DNA of 64,000 bases from positions 1-64,000 of the forward strand of contig NZ_LMRW01000025.1 in NCBI RefSeq assembly GCF_001428255.1, given 5' to 3'. This document shows, one piece after another, positions 42,796-51,477 of the stretch; position 1 is the first letter of the stretch; each line of letters starts with the position of its first letter. The translations under genes and the position numbers were made by a program. The DNA is from Agromyces sp. Soil535 (GTDB lineage Bacteria; Actinomycetota; Actinomycetes; Actinomycetales; Microbacteriaceae). Under the pieces are notes generated by a model. It saw only the letters and a program-made list of their open reading frames with translations. It was not told the DNA's origin and did not search any database.

Positions 42796-43005
42796 CGCCC
42801 TCACCTCCATTCGCGTCGATGGGCCCGATGCGGACCCGACGGGAATCCTACCCCAGGTCAGGCGGCGATCGCCTCCGAGTCGGCGCCGGCCGGGCCTCGG
42901 GGCTCGCATTCGGCTTCGTCACATTCCGCGTTCATTCACCGTTCAGATTCGCATGATCGGCTAGTTTGAGCCCGACGCCCGACGGAGTGCGTCACCACCG
43001 AACCG
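42796..43005. other. intergenic region between corA leader and phosphodiesterase
   Basis: No gene seen. CATTCCGCGTTCATTCACC-type AT-richer sequence at about 42930-42960 may hold the promoter of the gene at 43006. Open frames crossing the area are shadows. Confidence 0.4.
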
Positions 43006-43962
43006 ATGGGACGACACGTGACCACCCGTACGGCCGAGTACCCGCGGCCGGACCACTTCCTCCTCCATATCAGCGACACGCACCTGCTGGCGGGCGGCGG
43101 CCGGCTCTACGACCGCGTCGCGAGCGAGCAGCACCTGCGCACGCTGTTCGACGAGTTCGAGGCATCCGGCGCCCGGCCCGAGGCGATCGTCTTCACCGGC
43201 GACCTCGCCGACCTGGGCGAGCCCGACGCCTACGACCGGATCCGGCGCATCGTCGACCCCGTGGCCGCCCGGGTCGGTGCACAGGTGATCTGGGTCATGG
43301 GCAATCACGACGACCGGTCGGCGTTCCGCCGCGGTCTCCTCGGCGACCCGCTCGGCGTCACCCGGCCGGTCGACCGGGTCGACGACGTGAACGGCCTGCG
43401 CGTCATCACGCTCGACTCCACGGTGCCGGGGCACCACCACGGCGAGGTCGCGCCCGCCCAGCTCGACTGGCTCGCCGAGGAGCTCTCGATCGCGGCGCCG
43501 CACGGCACGATCCTCGCCATGCACCACCCGCCCGTGCCGAGCGTGCTCGACCTCGCCGTGTCGGTGGAGCTGCGCGACCAGGCGGGGCTCGCCGAGGTCA
43601 TCGAGGGCAGCGACATCCGCTCGATCATCGCCGGGCACCTGCACTACTCGTCGACGGCCACGTTCGCGGGCATCCCCGTGTCGGTCGCGTCGGCGAGCTG
43701 CTACACGCAGGACCTCAATGTGCCCGTGGGCGGCACGCGCGGACGCGACGGCGCCCGCGCCTTCAACCTGGTGCACGTGTATCCGACCACGGTGCTGCAC
43801 TCGGTCGTGCCGCTCGGGTCGTTCCCGACGCTCGACTGGATCGACGCCGACGAGAGCGCTCGTCGGCTGCGCACCTCCGGCATCAGCATTGCGGATGCCG
43901 CGACGCTGCCGGCGCCGAAGGAGCCGCCCTTCACCATGCCGATCCCGGTGCTGGCGGGCTGA
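43006..43962 (+). CDS. metallophosphoesterase, CpdA-like cyclic-nucleotide phosphodiesterase
   Basis: 318 residues with the binuclear-metal motifs HISDTHL (D-x-H), TGDLAD, MGNHDD, MHHPPVP and GHLHYSS in order. Similar actinobacterial proteins are called 3',5'-cAMP phosphodiesterases; the true substrate cannot be proved from sequence. ATG 43006, or the GTG at 43018. Its end overlaps the convergent kinase gene by 32 bp. Confidence 0.88.
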   Translation: MGRHVTTRTAEYPRPDHFLLHISDTHLLAGGGRLYDRVASEQHLRTLFDEFEASGARPEAIVFTGDLADLGEPDAYDRIRRIVDPVAARVGAQVIWVMGNHDDRSAFRRGLLGDPLGVTRPVDRVDDVNGLRVITLDSTVPGHHHGEVAPAQLDWLAEELSIAAPHGTILAMHHPPVPSVLDLAVSVELRDQAGLAEVIEGSDIRSIIAGHLHYSSTATFAGIPVSVASASCYTQDLNVPVGGTRGRDGARAFNLVHVYPTTVLHSVVPLGSFPTLDWIDADESARRLRTSGISIADAATLPAPKEPPFTMPIPVLAG

Positions 43963-45322
43963 CGCCGGCGGGCAGCCCCACCGTGAAGACGCTGCCACCT
44001 CCAGGCGCGCGGGCCGCGCCGATCGAGCCCCCGAGGCGTGCGGCGAGCCGCTGCGTGATGCTGAGACCGAGACCCGTGCCGACCGGCCGCGACGACCGAT
44101 AGCGCTCGCGCAGCACGCCGCGGTCGAACGCGCGGGCGAGGTCGTCGTCGGAGAGTCCCGGGCCCTCGTCGCGGACCGAGATCGCGGCGCCGCCCGCGCC
44201 GGGTGCGGCCACCGCGCGAAGCTCGAGTGCGGAGCCCGGCGCCGAGACGCGCAGTGCGTTCTCGACGAGGCCGTCGACGAGTTGCCGCACCCGTCGCGGG
44301 TCGGAGACGACGGTGGGGGCGGCATCCGCATCGACGACGATCGCGACACCGAGCGAGGCCGCCCTCGCGGCCCAGGCCTCGGCGGCCTCCCGGAGGAGCG
44401 CCGCGAGATCGACCGGCGACGGCTCGATCCGGAAGTCGTCGGACTCCAGGCGAGCGAGCTCGAGCAGGTCGCCGACGAACCGGTCCACGCGCTCGGTCTC
44501 GGCGGTGAGCGTGCGACCGACCGAGGCGACGGATGCCGCGTCGACGAGGCCGTCGGCGAGCGCCTCGGCATAGCCGCGGATCGCCGTGAGCGGGGTTCGC
44601 AGCTCGTGCGACACCGAGAGGAGGAACTCGCGTTGCCGTCCCTCGCTCGCGACGAGCGCGGTGTCGAGTGCGGCGAGGGCGCGCGCCACGTCGTCGACCT
44701 CAGGGATGTCGGAACGGGGCACCGCGACGCCGCGGCGGCCGGAGGCGAGCATGTTCGCAGTGTTCGCCGTCGCGACGAGCGGGCGGGCGATGCGGCCGGC
44801 GAGCAGGACGCCGCCGAGGATCGCCGCGATCGCGGCGGCCCCGACGATCGGGAGGAATCGCGCGACGAGTTCGCGCGTCGCCGCGACGATCGCCGATTCG
44901 GGGCGGGCCAGCACGATCGCGCCATCCCCGACCGGCCGTGCCTCGAGGATGACGGGAGCCCGCCAGGCACGCGTGGTGTCCGACACCGCAGCGCCCGCGA
45001 GCACGTCGCGTGCGACCTCGGCGTCGACCCACCGGCTGGCGCTGCCGCGCACCGAGCCGTCGGATGCGACGACCGCCCACTGGTCGCCGGCGTCGCGCGC
45101 CCACGCCTGGGCCTGGCGTGCCGCCGTCTCGAGGTCGCCCCCCTCGGCGAGGATGCCGACCTGGGCGGCGAGCTGCTCGTGCGCCTGTTCCTCGAGTGCG
45201 CCGCGGACGAGCTGCAGCGATGCGATTCCGGCGACCACCGCGACGAGCGTCGCGACGCCGACCACGAGCAGCGTGATCCGCGTGTTCAGCGTGCGGCCGC
45301 GCCGGCGCGTGCCGTCAGGCAT
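43931..45322 (-). CDS. sensor histidine kinase, OmpR-partner type
   Basis: 463 residues: first span about 10-35, extracytoplasmic sensor about 40-155, second span about 160-185, HAMP, HisKA with SVSHELRTPL (phospho-acceptor His), HATPase with N-box LVENALRVS and DEGPGLS, GTGLGLS. ATG 45322 overlaps the regulator gene stop by 8 bp, so the pair is translationally coupled. Confidence 0.94.
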   Translation of the reverse strand: MPDGTRRRGRTLNTRITLLVVGVATLVAVVAGIASLQLVRGALEEQAHEQLAAQVGILAEGGDLETAARQAQAWARDAGDQWAVVASDGSVRGSASRWVDAEVARDVLAGAAVSDTTRAWRAPVILEARPVGDGAIVLARPESAIVAATRELVARFLPIVGAAAIAAILGGVLLAGRIARPLVATANTANMLASGRRGVAVPRSDIPEVDDVARALAALDTALVASEGRQREFLLSVSHELRTPLTAIRGYAEALADGLVDAASVASVGRTLTAETERVDRFVGDLLELARLESDDFRIEPSPVDLAALLREAAEAWAARAASLGVAIVVDADAAPTVVSDPRRVRQLVDGLVENALRVSAPGSALELRAVAAPGAGGAAISVRDEGPGLSDDDLARAFDRGVLRERYRSSRPVGTGLGLSITQRLAARLGGSIGAARAPGGGSVFTVGLPAGVSPPAPGSAW

Positions 45323-45992
45323 CCGCTGCGTACCCCACGCCGTGCACCGTGCGGATCGGCGACCGCGCACCGAGCTTCGCGCGCAACTGCGCGACGTGCA
45401 CGTCGACGGTGCGCCCGCCCGCGTAGTCGGCCTGACCCCACACGGTCGAGAGGAGCTGTGCGCGCGTGAACACCCGCCCCGGGTGCTCGATGAGCTCGGC
45501 GAGCAGGTCGAACTCGGTGGGGGTGAGCCGCACGTCGGCGCCGTCGACCTGCGCGGTGCGGCGTGCGGAGTCGAGGCGGATCGCGCCGAGCTCGATGACA
45601 CGGGAGACATCCGGTCCGCGATGCCGGCGCAGGACGCCCTTCACGCGGGCGACGAGCTCGCGCGGTGAGAACGGCTTCGTCACGTAGTCGTCGGCGCCGA
45701 GTTCGATCCCGAGGATCCGGTCGATCTCTTCGTCGCGCGCCGTGACGAAGATGATGGGCGTCCAGTCGCCCTCGGCGCGCAGCGCCCGGCACACCTCGAC
45801 GCCGTCGAGTCCTGGAAGGCCGACGTCGAGGACGATGAGCGCCGGGCGGAGTCGGCGGACCGCCGCGATGCCGGCCGCGCCGTCGCGCTCGACGTGCACG
45901 CCGAAGCCCGCCGCGTCGAGGTACAGGCGTTCGAGATCGGCGATGTGCGTCTCGTCCTCGACGACGAGCACCAGTCCGCGCGGATCGTCCAT
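45315..45992 (-). CDS. OmpR/PhoB-type response regulator
   Basis: 225 residues: receiver with VVEDE, Asp in LIVLDVGLPG, Lys in DDYVTKPFS; C-terminal winged HTH with LTPTEFDLLAELIEHPGRVFTR and GGRTVDVHVAQLRAKLG. ATG 45992 chosen; an in-frame ATG at 46001 is also possible. First gene of a two-gene operon, divergent from the secreted protein at 46149. Confidence 0.94.
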   Translation of the reverse strand: MDDPRGLVLVVEDETHIADLERLYLDAAGFGVHVERDGAAGIAAVRRLRPALIVLDVGLPGLDGVEVCRALRAEGDWTPIIFVTARDEEIDRILGIELGADDYVTKPFSPRELVARVKGVLRRHRGPDVSRVIELGAIRLDSARRTAQVDGADVRLTPTEFDLLAELIEHPGRVFTRAQLLSTVWGQADYAGGRTVDVHVAQLRAKLGARSPIRTVHGVGYAADA

Positions 45993-46148
45993 GCCACTCA
46001 TCCAAGCAAACGGATGCGGCGGCTGCCCGCCGTGGCCTGTGCCCGAACGATTCCCGAACATCTCCCGCACGTCGGTCGCACACCCCGGCGGAATGGTGGA
46101 GCACGACCCGGGGATCGCCCCGGACGATGACACGACAGGAGCGAAACC

Positions 46149-46730
46149 ATGACCCAGAAGACCACCCCGCGACGTACTCGGCTCGTCCTCACCGGCGCCG
46201 CGACCGCTCTCGCCTTGGCCGGCGGCACGCTCGTGATGGGTGCGGCGCCCGCGTATGCCACGCCGTCGATCGTGGCGACGGACGCGACGGACGCGACGGA
46301 GCCGCCGAGCGACCCGGATGCCGGGAGGCTGCGCGACTGGCGCTGGTCGCAGCTGCCCGAAGAGCTTCGCGCGGATCTCGTCGAGCTCGCGCAGGCCGAC
46401 GAGGCGGAGCGGCCGGCGTTGCGCGCCGAGATCCGCGCGAAGGCGCTGGCGGGCGACTACGGCGACCGTGCGAGGCGGATCGCAGAGCGGATCGCGGCGC
46501 TCGTCGCGGCGCTGCCAGACGACCTCCGCGCCGACCTCGTCGCGACGCAGGAGCTCGCGGGCGCGGAACGCCGTGACGCGATCGAGACCATCGTCGACGG
46601 GATGCTCGCAGGCGACTACGGGGACGAGGTGCAGGAGCGCGCCGAACGGGTCTCGGAGCGCGTCTCGTCGCGGCTCGAGCGGCGTGCGCTCGTGCTGATC
46701 ATCGGGGGAGTCGCGGCGGGCATATCCTGA
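46149..46730 (+). CDS. secreted protein with two repeated helical modules
   Basis: 193 residues. A Sec signal peptide ends near APAYA (residue about 37). Two similar modules follow: LPEELRADLVELAQ...ALAGDYGDRARRIAERI and LPDDLRADLVATQE...MLAGDYGDEVQERAERV, an internal duplication of about 50 residues. The C-terminus is hydrophobic. AGGAGCG precedes the ATG. Family unknown. Divergent from the two-component operon 148 bp away, so it may be its regulatory target. Confidence 0.8.
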   Translation: MTQKTTPRRTRLVLTGAATALALAGGTLVMGAAPAYATPSIVATDATDATEPPSDPDAGRLRDWRWSQLPEELRADLVELAQADEAERPALRAEIRAKALAGDYGDRARRIAERIAALVAALPDDLRADLVATQELAGAERRDAIETIVDGMLAGDYGDEVQERAERVSERVSSRLERRALVLIIGGVAAGIS

Positions 46731-46804
46731 CGACCGCGCAGCGGGGAGGTCGCGTCGTGCATCACGGCGTGACCTCCCGCGCGGCAGCGCAGCGCGGCAG
46801 CCGG

Positions 46805-48511
46805 TCAGGCGGTCAGGTCGGGAGTGGCGGAGGCCGCCGCGAACGGGACATCCGCGGCATCCGCCGTCTTCTCCCACGGGACCGCGAACGGGAAGTACCG
46901 CTCGAGGAAGTCGATGACCGCGGCCGTGCGCTGCTCCACCGGGAGCTCGGGAAAGCTCCCGTCATTGAGGCAGAACATGTCCTGGTCGCGGCGCTTCAGC
47001 AGCAGCTTCATCGTCGGCAGCGCCTTGCGCAGCGTCGTCTCGACGTACTTCACGCGCGCGTCGGTCTGCACGACCGCGCGACCGGTGAGCAGCGCGAAGT
47101 AGTGGTACAGGGAGTTCGTGACCGAGATGTCGGTGGCCGAGCGGAAGCGGCTGGCCGCGGTGCTGCGGAACTCCTCGGGGAACGCGGCCTCGAGCTCCGC
47201 CATGACGCTGCGGCGCAGGGGCGCCGCGCAGTGCTCGAGGTGACGCGTGGTGACCTTGCCGAAGCGCTCGCGCAGCAGCGCCCGGTTCACGCGGGCGGCG
47301 TTCTCGAACCCACTGCGGCCGGGGTGCGTGTCGCCCAGGCCGATGCGGGTCGTCGCCTCGACGAACTTCGTGATGCCGCCCGGCGAGAAGAACAGCGACG
47401 GGCTCACGGGCCGGCCGAAGAACATGTCGTCGTTGGAGTAGAGGAAGTGCTCTGCGAGGCCCGGGATGTGATGCAGCTGGCTCTCGACGGCGTGCGAGTT
47501 GTGCGTGGGCAGCACCGAGGTGTCGGCGAACATCTCCTCGCTGCGCACGATCGTGACCTTCGGATGCTTCGCCAGCCACGCCGGTGCAAGGGAGTCCGTC
47601 GCGATGAAGATGCGGCGCACCCACGGTGCGAACAGGTGCACCGAGCGCAGCGCGTACTTCAGCTCGTCGATCTGCCGGTACCGCGCCTCGGAGTCGTCGC
47701 CCTCGCCGACGACGTAGCTCTGCATGCGCTTCGCGCGCTCGCGCACGAACTCGTCGCTCGAGCCGTCGACCCAGGAGAAGACCATGTCGATGTCGAAGTC
47801 CACGTCGCTCGCGAGCGGCGCGAACATGTGCTCGAGCGTGGGCCAGTCGCGCCCGTGCAGGTGCACGAGGTCGTCGACGGCCTCTGAGCGCGGGAGCGTG
47901 CGGCGCATGAGTGCGTTCTCGATCGGCGCCTCGATGGTGTCGTCGCCGAACCGCCAGAACTCGAGCTGCACGGCGGTCTCGCGGCCGTAGCGCAGGCGAC
48001 CCACCGGCTCGACTCGCGGACGGTAGAGGCGCAGCACGGTCGCCTTGCGATGCGCCGAGAGGCGTCCGTCGGCGAGCAGCACGGGGTGCGAGTCCGCGGC
48101 GCGCTCGGGCGCGATGGTCGCGGAGTAGAACGGCTCGTTCGCGAACGCCGCGGCGAGCGCGCGTGCGACGGCCTTGCGGTCGGCGCGGTCGACGGCGATC
48201 ACGAGGCGGTCGTCGTTGCCGCGCACGAGCAGGAATCGGATGCCCGCGGCGTCGAGCGCGGTGCCCACCGCGAGCAGGTCCTCCACCATCGACTCGCGCG
48301 GGGTCATGTGTCCGTTGCGGAGGGCGAACTGTCCCTTGCGCAGGACGAGGTCGTCGCGATCGAACCGCGCGGTGCGCGGCGCGGACGCGACCAGCACGAG
48401 TTCCGAGGCATCCGACAGCCGCATCGGCGGGGCCGGAACCGGCTCCCGCCTCGCGAACGCGTGCCCGGCGTGGTCGTGCTGGTCAGGTCGATCGCGGTCG
48501 GATCTCGTCAC
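46805..48511 (-). CDS. Stealth-family sugar-phosphate transferase
   Basis: 568 residues. The Stealth regions occur in order: CR1 DIDMVFSWVDGSSDEF, CR2 RYRQIDELKYALRSVHLFAPWVRRI with VRRIFIATD, CR3 around GFENAARVNRALL, CR4 near the C-terminus (QDMFCLNDG). Such proteins transfer hexose-1-phosphate units in capsule or exopolysaccharide synthesis. The N-terminal about 240 residues are an additional domain. No other polysaccharide genes adjoin it. Confidence 0.9.
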   Translation of the reverse strand: MTRSDRDRPDQHDHAGHAFARREPVPAPPMRLSDASELVLVASAPRTARFDRDDLVLRKGQFALRNGHMTPRESMVEDLLAVGTALDAAGIRFLLVRGNDDRLVIAVDRADRKAVARALAAAFANEPFYSATIAPERAADSHPVLLADGRLSAHRKATVLRLYRPRVEPVGRLRYGRETAVQLEFWRFGDDTIEAPIENALMRRTLPRSEAVDDLVHLHGRDWPTLEHMFAPLASDVDFDIDMVFSWVDGSSDEFVRERAKRMQSYVVGEGDDSEARYRQIDELKYALRSVHLFAPWVRRIFIATDSLAPAWLAKHPKVTIVRSEEMFADTSVLPTHNSHAVESQLHHIPGLAEHFLYSNDDMFFGRPVSPSLFFSPGGITKFVEATTRIGLGDTHPGRSGFENAARVNRALLRERFGKVTTRHLEHCAAPLRRSVMAELEAAFPEEFRSTAASRFRSATDISVTNSLYHYFALLTGRAVVQTDARVKYVETTLRKALPTMKLLLKRRDQDMFCLNDGSFPELPVEQRTAAVIDFLERYFPFAVPWEKTADAADVPFAAASATPDLTA

Positions 48512-48788
48512 GGAAGGGTGGCCTCCAAGGGTCGGCGGAGCGCGCTCGAACCGCGCGGGGATCCTCTGATTCTATCGAGCCAGCGGCCCAGGGCGAGTGA
48601 CTTGACAAACCCCGATCCGTGGTCCGCCGGCTGGGCGACACGAGACGACGGGGGAGCGGACGGCGGGTGCGTACCTGTGAATTCGTTGAGGGTTCCTCGG
48701 AGTCGAAAGGCGTCGGCGTAACCTGACGATTGGGGGGATCGACTTCCGTGCAGACTGCGCGCCGGTCCGCTGGAGTGGTGGGTGCGAC
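48512..48788. other. 277-bp intergenic region upstream of the desaturase
   Basis: TTGACA at 48602-48607 is a possible -35 element, but no good -10 box follows at 16-18 bp. No gene or clear repeat seen. Confidence 0.3.
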
Positions 48789-49880
48789 GTGGCCGGAACC
48801 GACACAGCCGGAGCCCTTGTCGCCTTGCCTCCGGCTCGCGAGCGCGTGGGCAACAGCGAGTTCACCGAGCTCGCCCGCGTCATCCGGGGGACGGGCCTCC
48901 TGCGGCGCCGCTATGGCTACTACTGGACGAAGCTCAGCCTCGTTCCGCTCGCCTTCGCCGTCACGATCGGCGGGTTCATCTGGATCGGCGACTCGTGGTG
49001 GCAGATGTTCACGGCCGTCTGGTTCGCGTTCCTCTTCACCCAGACCGCATTCCTCGGGCATGACGCGGCGCACCGGCAGATCTTCCGCTCGGGCAGGTGG
49101 AACGACTGGATCAGCCTCATCCTCGGCGGCTTCGTCGGCATGAGCTACGGCTGGTGGCAGCACAAGCACACCCGCCACCACGCGAATCCGAACCAGCTCG
49201 GCAGCGACCCCGACATCGAGCTGCCGGTCGTCGCGTTCACGCCCGAGCAGGCGACCCGGCATCGGTCGCCCCTGATGCGCTGGATCATGGCGCACCAGGG
49301 GGCCTTTTTCTTCCCGATCCTGCTCCTCGAGGGGCTCTCACTGCATGCGTCGAGCGTGCACCGCGTGTTCGCGCGCGAACGACTCCCGCACCGCCCGGTC
49401 GAGATCGCGTTCCTCGCGGTGCGTATCGTCGGGTACCTCGCCCTGGTCTTCCTCGTGCTCTCTCCCGACAAGGCGGCCGTGTTCCTCGCCATCCAGCTCG
49501 GGCTGTTCGGCCTCTACATGGGCGCGTCGTTCGCACCGAACCACAAGGGCATGCCCATCGTGCCGAAGGACGTGCGGCTCGACTTCCTCCGTCGCCAGGT
49601 GCTCATGAGCCGCAACGTCCGGGGCAGTCGGGCGCTCGACTTCGTGATGGGTGGCCTCAACTATCAGATCGAACACCACCTGTTCCCCTCGATGCCGCGC
49701 CCGCACCTGCGCCGCGCTGCGTCGATCATCGCCGAGTACTGCCACGAGCACGACGTGCCGTATACGCAGACCACGCTGTGGCAGTCGTACGCGATCGTGC
49801 TGCGTTACATCAACCGGGTGGGACTCGGCGAGCGGGATCCCTTCGAGTGCCCGCTCGTCGCGCAGCGCGCGAGCATCTGA
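48789..49880 (+). CDS. fatty acid desaturase
   Basis: 363 residues, membrane-bound di-iron desaturase. Three histidine boxes: HDAAH (H91-H95), HKHTRHH (from H125) and QIEHH (H296-H297). Four or more membrane spans. The QIEHH third box is typical of acyl-lipid/front-end-like desaturases. GTG 48789. Probably adjusts membrane fluidity. Confidence 0.92.
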   Translation: MAGTDTAGALVALPPARERVGNSEFTELARVIRGTGLLRRRYGYYWTKLSLVPLAFAVTIGGFIWIGDSWWQMFTAVWFAFLFTQTAFLGHDAAHRQIFRSGRWNDWISLILGGFVGMSYGWWQHKHTRHHANPNQLGSDPDIELPVVAFTPEQATRHRSPLMRWIMAHQGAFFFPILLLEGLSLHASSVHRVFARERLPHRPVEIAFLAVRIVGYLALVFLVLSPDKAAVFLAIQLGLFGLYMGASFAPNHKGMPIVPKDVRLDFLRRQVLMSRNVRGSRALDFVMGGLNYQIEHHLFPSMPRPHLRRAASIIAEYCHEHDVPYTQTTLWQSYAIVLRYINRVGLGERDPFECPLVAQRASI

Positions 49881-49895
49881 GCACGCACCGCGTGA

Positions 49896-49932
49896 CGTCG
49901 TGTGACGGCGGGTGCCGTCGTGTGACGGCGGG
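49896..49932. repeat. 20-bp-period tandem repeat before the LLM gene
   Basis: CGTCGTGTGACGGCGGG occurs at 49896-49912 and 49916-49932, 20 bp apart, about 50 bp before the LLM start. Two turns of helix spacing would suit a cooperative regulator. Confidence 0.5.
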
Positions 49933-49983
49933 CGCTCGCGGCATCCGCTCGGCCTCCCTAACGTCGTGAGGCGGGAGGCCGGA

Positions 49984-51381
49984 ATGTCACGACTCATCAT
50001 CGGCGCTATGGTCAGGGCCATCGGCGCGTACCCCTCGGGGTGGCGCTACCCGGGTGCGCACCGCGACCCGCGCAGCGACGCTGCGGCGTTGCGCCGCGCC
50101 GCCGAGGTCGCCGAGTCCGCGCGGCTCGACTACCTGTTCTTCGGCGACTGGCTCGCCACCGGCCATGACCTCGAATTCCGCGACCCGTACCTCGTCGCCC
50201 GGATCGACCCGCTCTCGGCGATCTCCTACCTGGCGGCGTTCACCGAACGCATCGGCCTCATCGCGACGGCGAACACGAGCTACGCCGACCCGTACACGGT
50301 GGCACGGGCGACGGCGTCGATCGACCTGCTCTCGGGCGGACGCGTCGGCCTCAGCCTCGTGACCGGGGCCGAGGCGCGCGCCGCCGCCAACCACGGCCGC
50401 GACTTCCACGCGGCGAACGACACCCGCTACGACCGCGTGGTCGAGTTCGAGCACGTGCTGCGGCGTCTCTGGGACTCGTTCGAGGACGATGCGATCGTCG
50501 CGGATGCCGCGACGGGCGTGTTCCTCGACCCCGCGAAGCTCCACGCCACCGACTTCCACGGCGCCCACCTCAGCGTCGCAGGCCCGCTGAACGTGGCGCG
50601 CCCCGTGCAGGGACATCCCCCGCTCGTGCACGCGGGCTCCTCGCCCCGCTCGCGGTTGTTCGCCGCGCAGAGCGCCGACCTCGCCCTCGTCGCGGTGAAC
50701 GGCTTCGAGCAGGCGGTCGCGATCCGCGAGGAACTGCGCTCGCTCGCGTTCGAGTCGGGTCGCGACGACCGCACCCTCAAGGTGATCGCGCCCGTGCTGC
50801 CGATCGTCGGGGAGACCCGGGAGCACGCCCAGTCGATCGCCGACGAGCTCAGCGAGCTCGTGCAGATCGCCGAGGACTGGCCCGACGGGCCGCCCGCAGC
50901 GTTCCCCGCGAACCGGTCCCTCGCCCAGCTCACGCAGCTCGTGGGGGTCGACGTGTCGAAGCTGTCGCCCGACCGCGCCGTGACGCCCGCGCTCGTCGCC
51001 GGGTTCTCGGCCGCGGGCCAGGAGCTCGTCGAGATCGTCGCGGAGCGCACCGGTCGGAGCCCGTCGGGGGAGCGGCCGCCGACGCTCCGGCACCTCGTGG
51101 TCGCGGCATCCGTGAACGCGTCGATGGTCGTCGGCACTGCCGTCGAGATCGCCGCCGAGTTCGAGGCGTGGGGCGAGGCCGGCGCCGTCGACGGCTTCAA
51201 CGTGCTCTCCGCGGTGCAGCCCGCGCAGTTCGAGGCGTTCGCCCGCGGCGTCGTGCCCGAACTGCAGCGCCGAGGCGTGTTCCCGACCGAGTACGAGGGC
51301 GAGACGCTGCGCGAGCACCTCGGGCTCGACCGCCCCGAGAACGTGCACGTGCGCTCGCGGGTCTCGCGCGTCACTTCGTGA
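49984..51381 (+). CDS. LLM-class FMN-dependent monooxygenase, NtaA/SnaA/DszA type
   Basis: 465 residues, TIM-barrel luciferase-like enzyme of the NtaA/DszA group: GWRYPGAHRDP, FFGDWLATG, SYADPYTVARATASIDLLSGGR, LVTGAEARAAANHGRD, and HAGSSPRSRLFAAQSAD. These enzymes use FMNH2 to attack chelators or sulfur compounds. ATG 49984 after GCGGGAGGCCG. The PLP gene 96 bp downstream is likely co-expressed. Confidence 0.9.
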   Translation: MSRLIIGAMVRAIGAYPSGWRYPGAHRDPRSDAAALRRAAEVAESARLDYLFFGDWLATGHDLEFRDPYLVARIDPLSAISYLAAFTERIGLIATANTSYADPYTVARATASIDLLSGGRVGLSLVTGAEARAAANHGRDFHAANDTRYDRVVEFEHVLRRLWDSFEDDAIVADAATGVFLDPAKLHATDFHGAHLSVAGPLNVARPVQGHPPLVHAGSSPRSRLFAAQSADLALVAVNGFEQAVAIREELRSLAFESGRDDRTLKVIAPVLPIVGETREHAQSIADELSELVQIAEDWPDGPPAAFPANRSLAQLTQLVGVDVSKLSPDRAVTPALVAGFSAAGQELVEIVAERTGRSPSGERPPTLRHLVVAASVNASMVVGTAVEIAAEFEAWGEAGAVDGFNVLSAVQPAQFEAFARGVVPELQRRGVFPTEYEGETLREHLGLDRPENVHVRSRVSRVTS

Positions 51382-51477
51382 CCCAATGTGTCGCGGCGTG
51401 ACCTCGTGCGACATCCGACGGTTGAGGGCTGAGGCGCCGCGCCATAGGTTCGACGCCAACCGACGTGAGGAGCAGCC

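Noticed and set aside
42548-42964. 138-codon forward ORF upstream of the phosphodiesterase
   Set aside because: Begins antisense to corA, lacks a ribosome site and has shadow composition.
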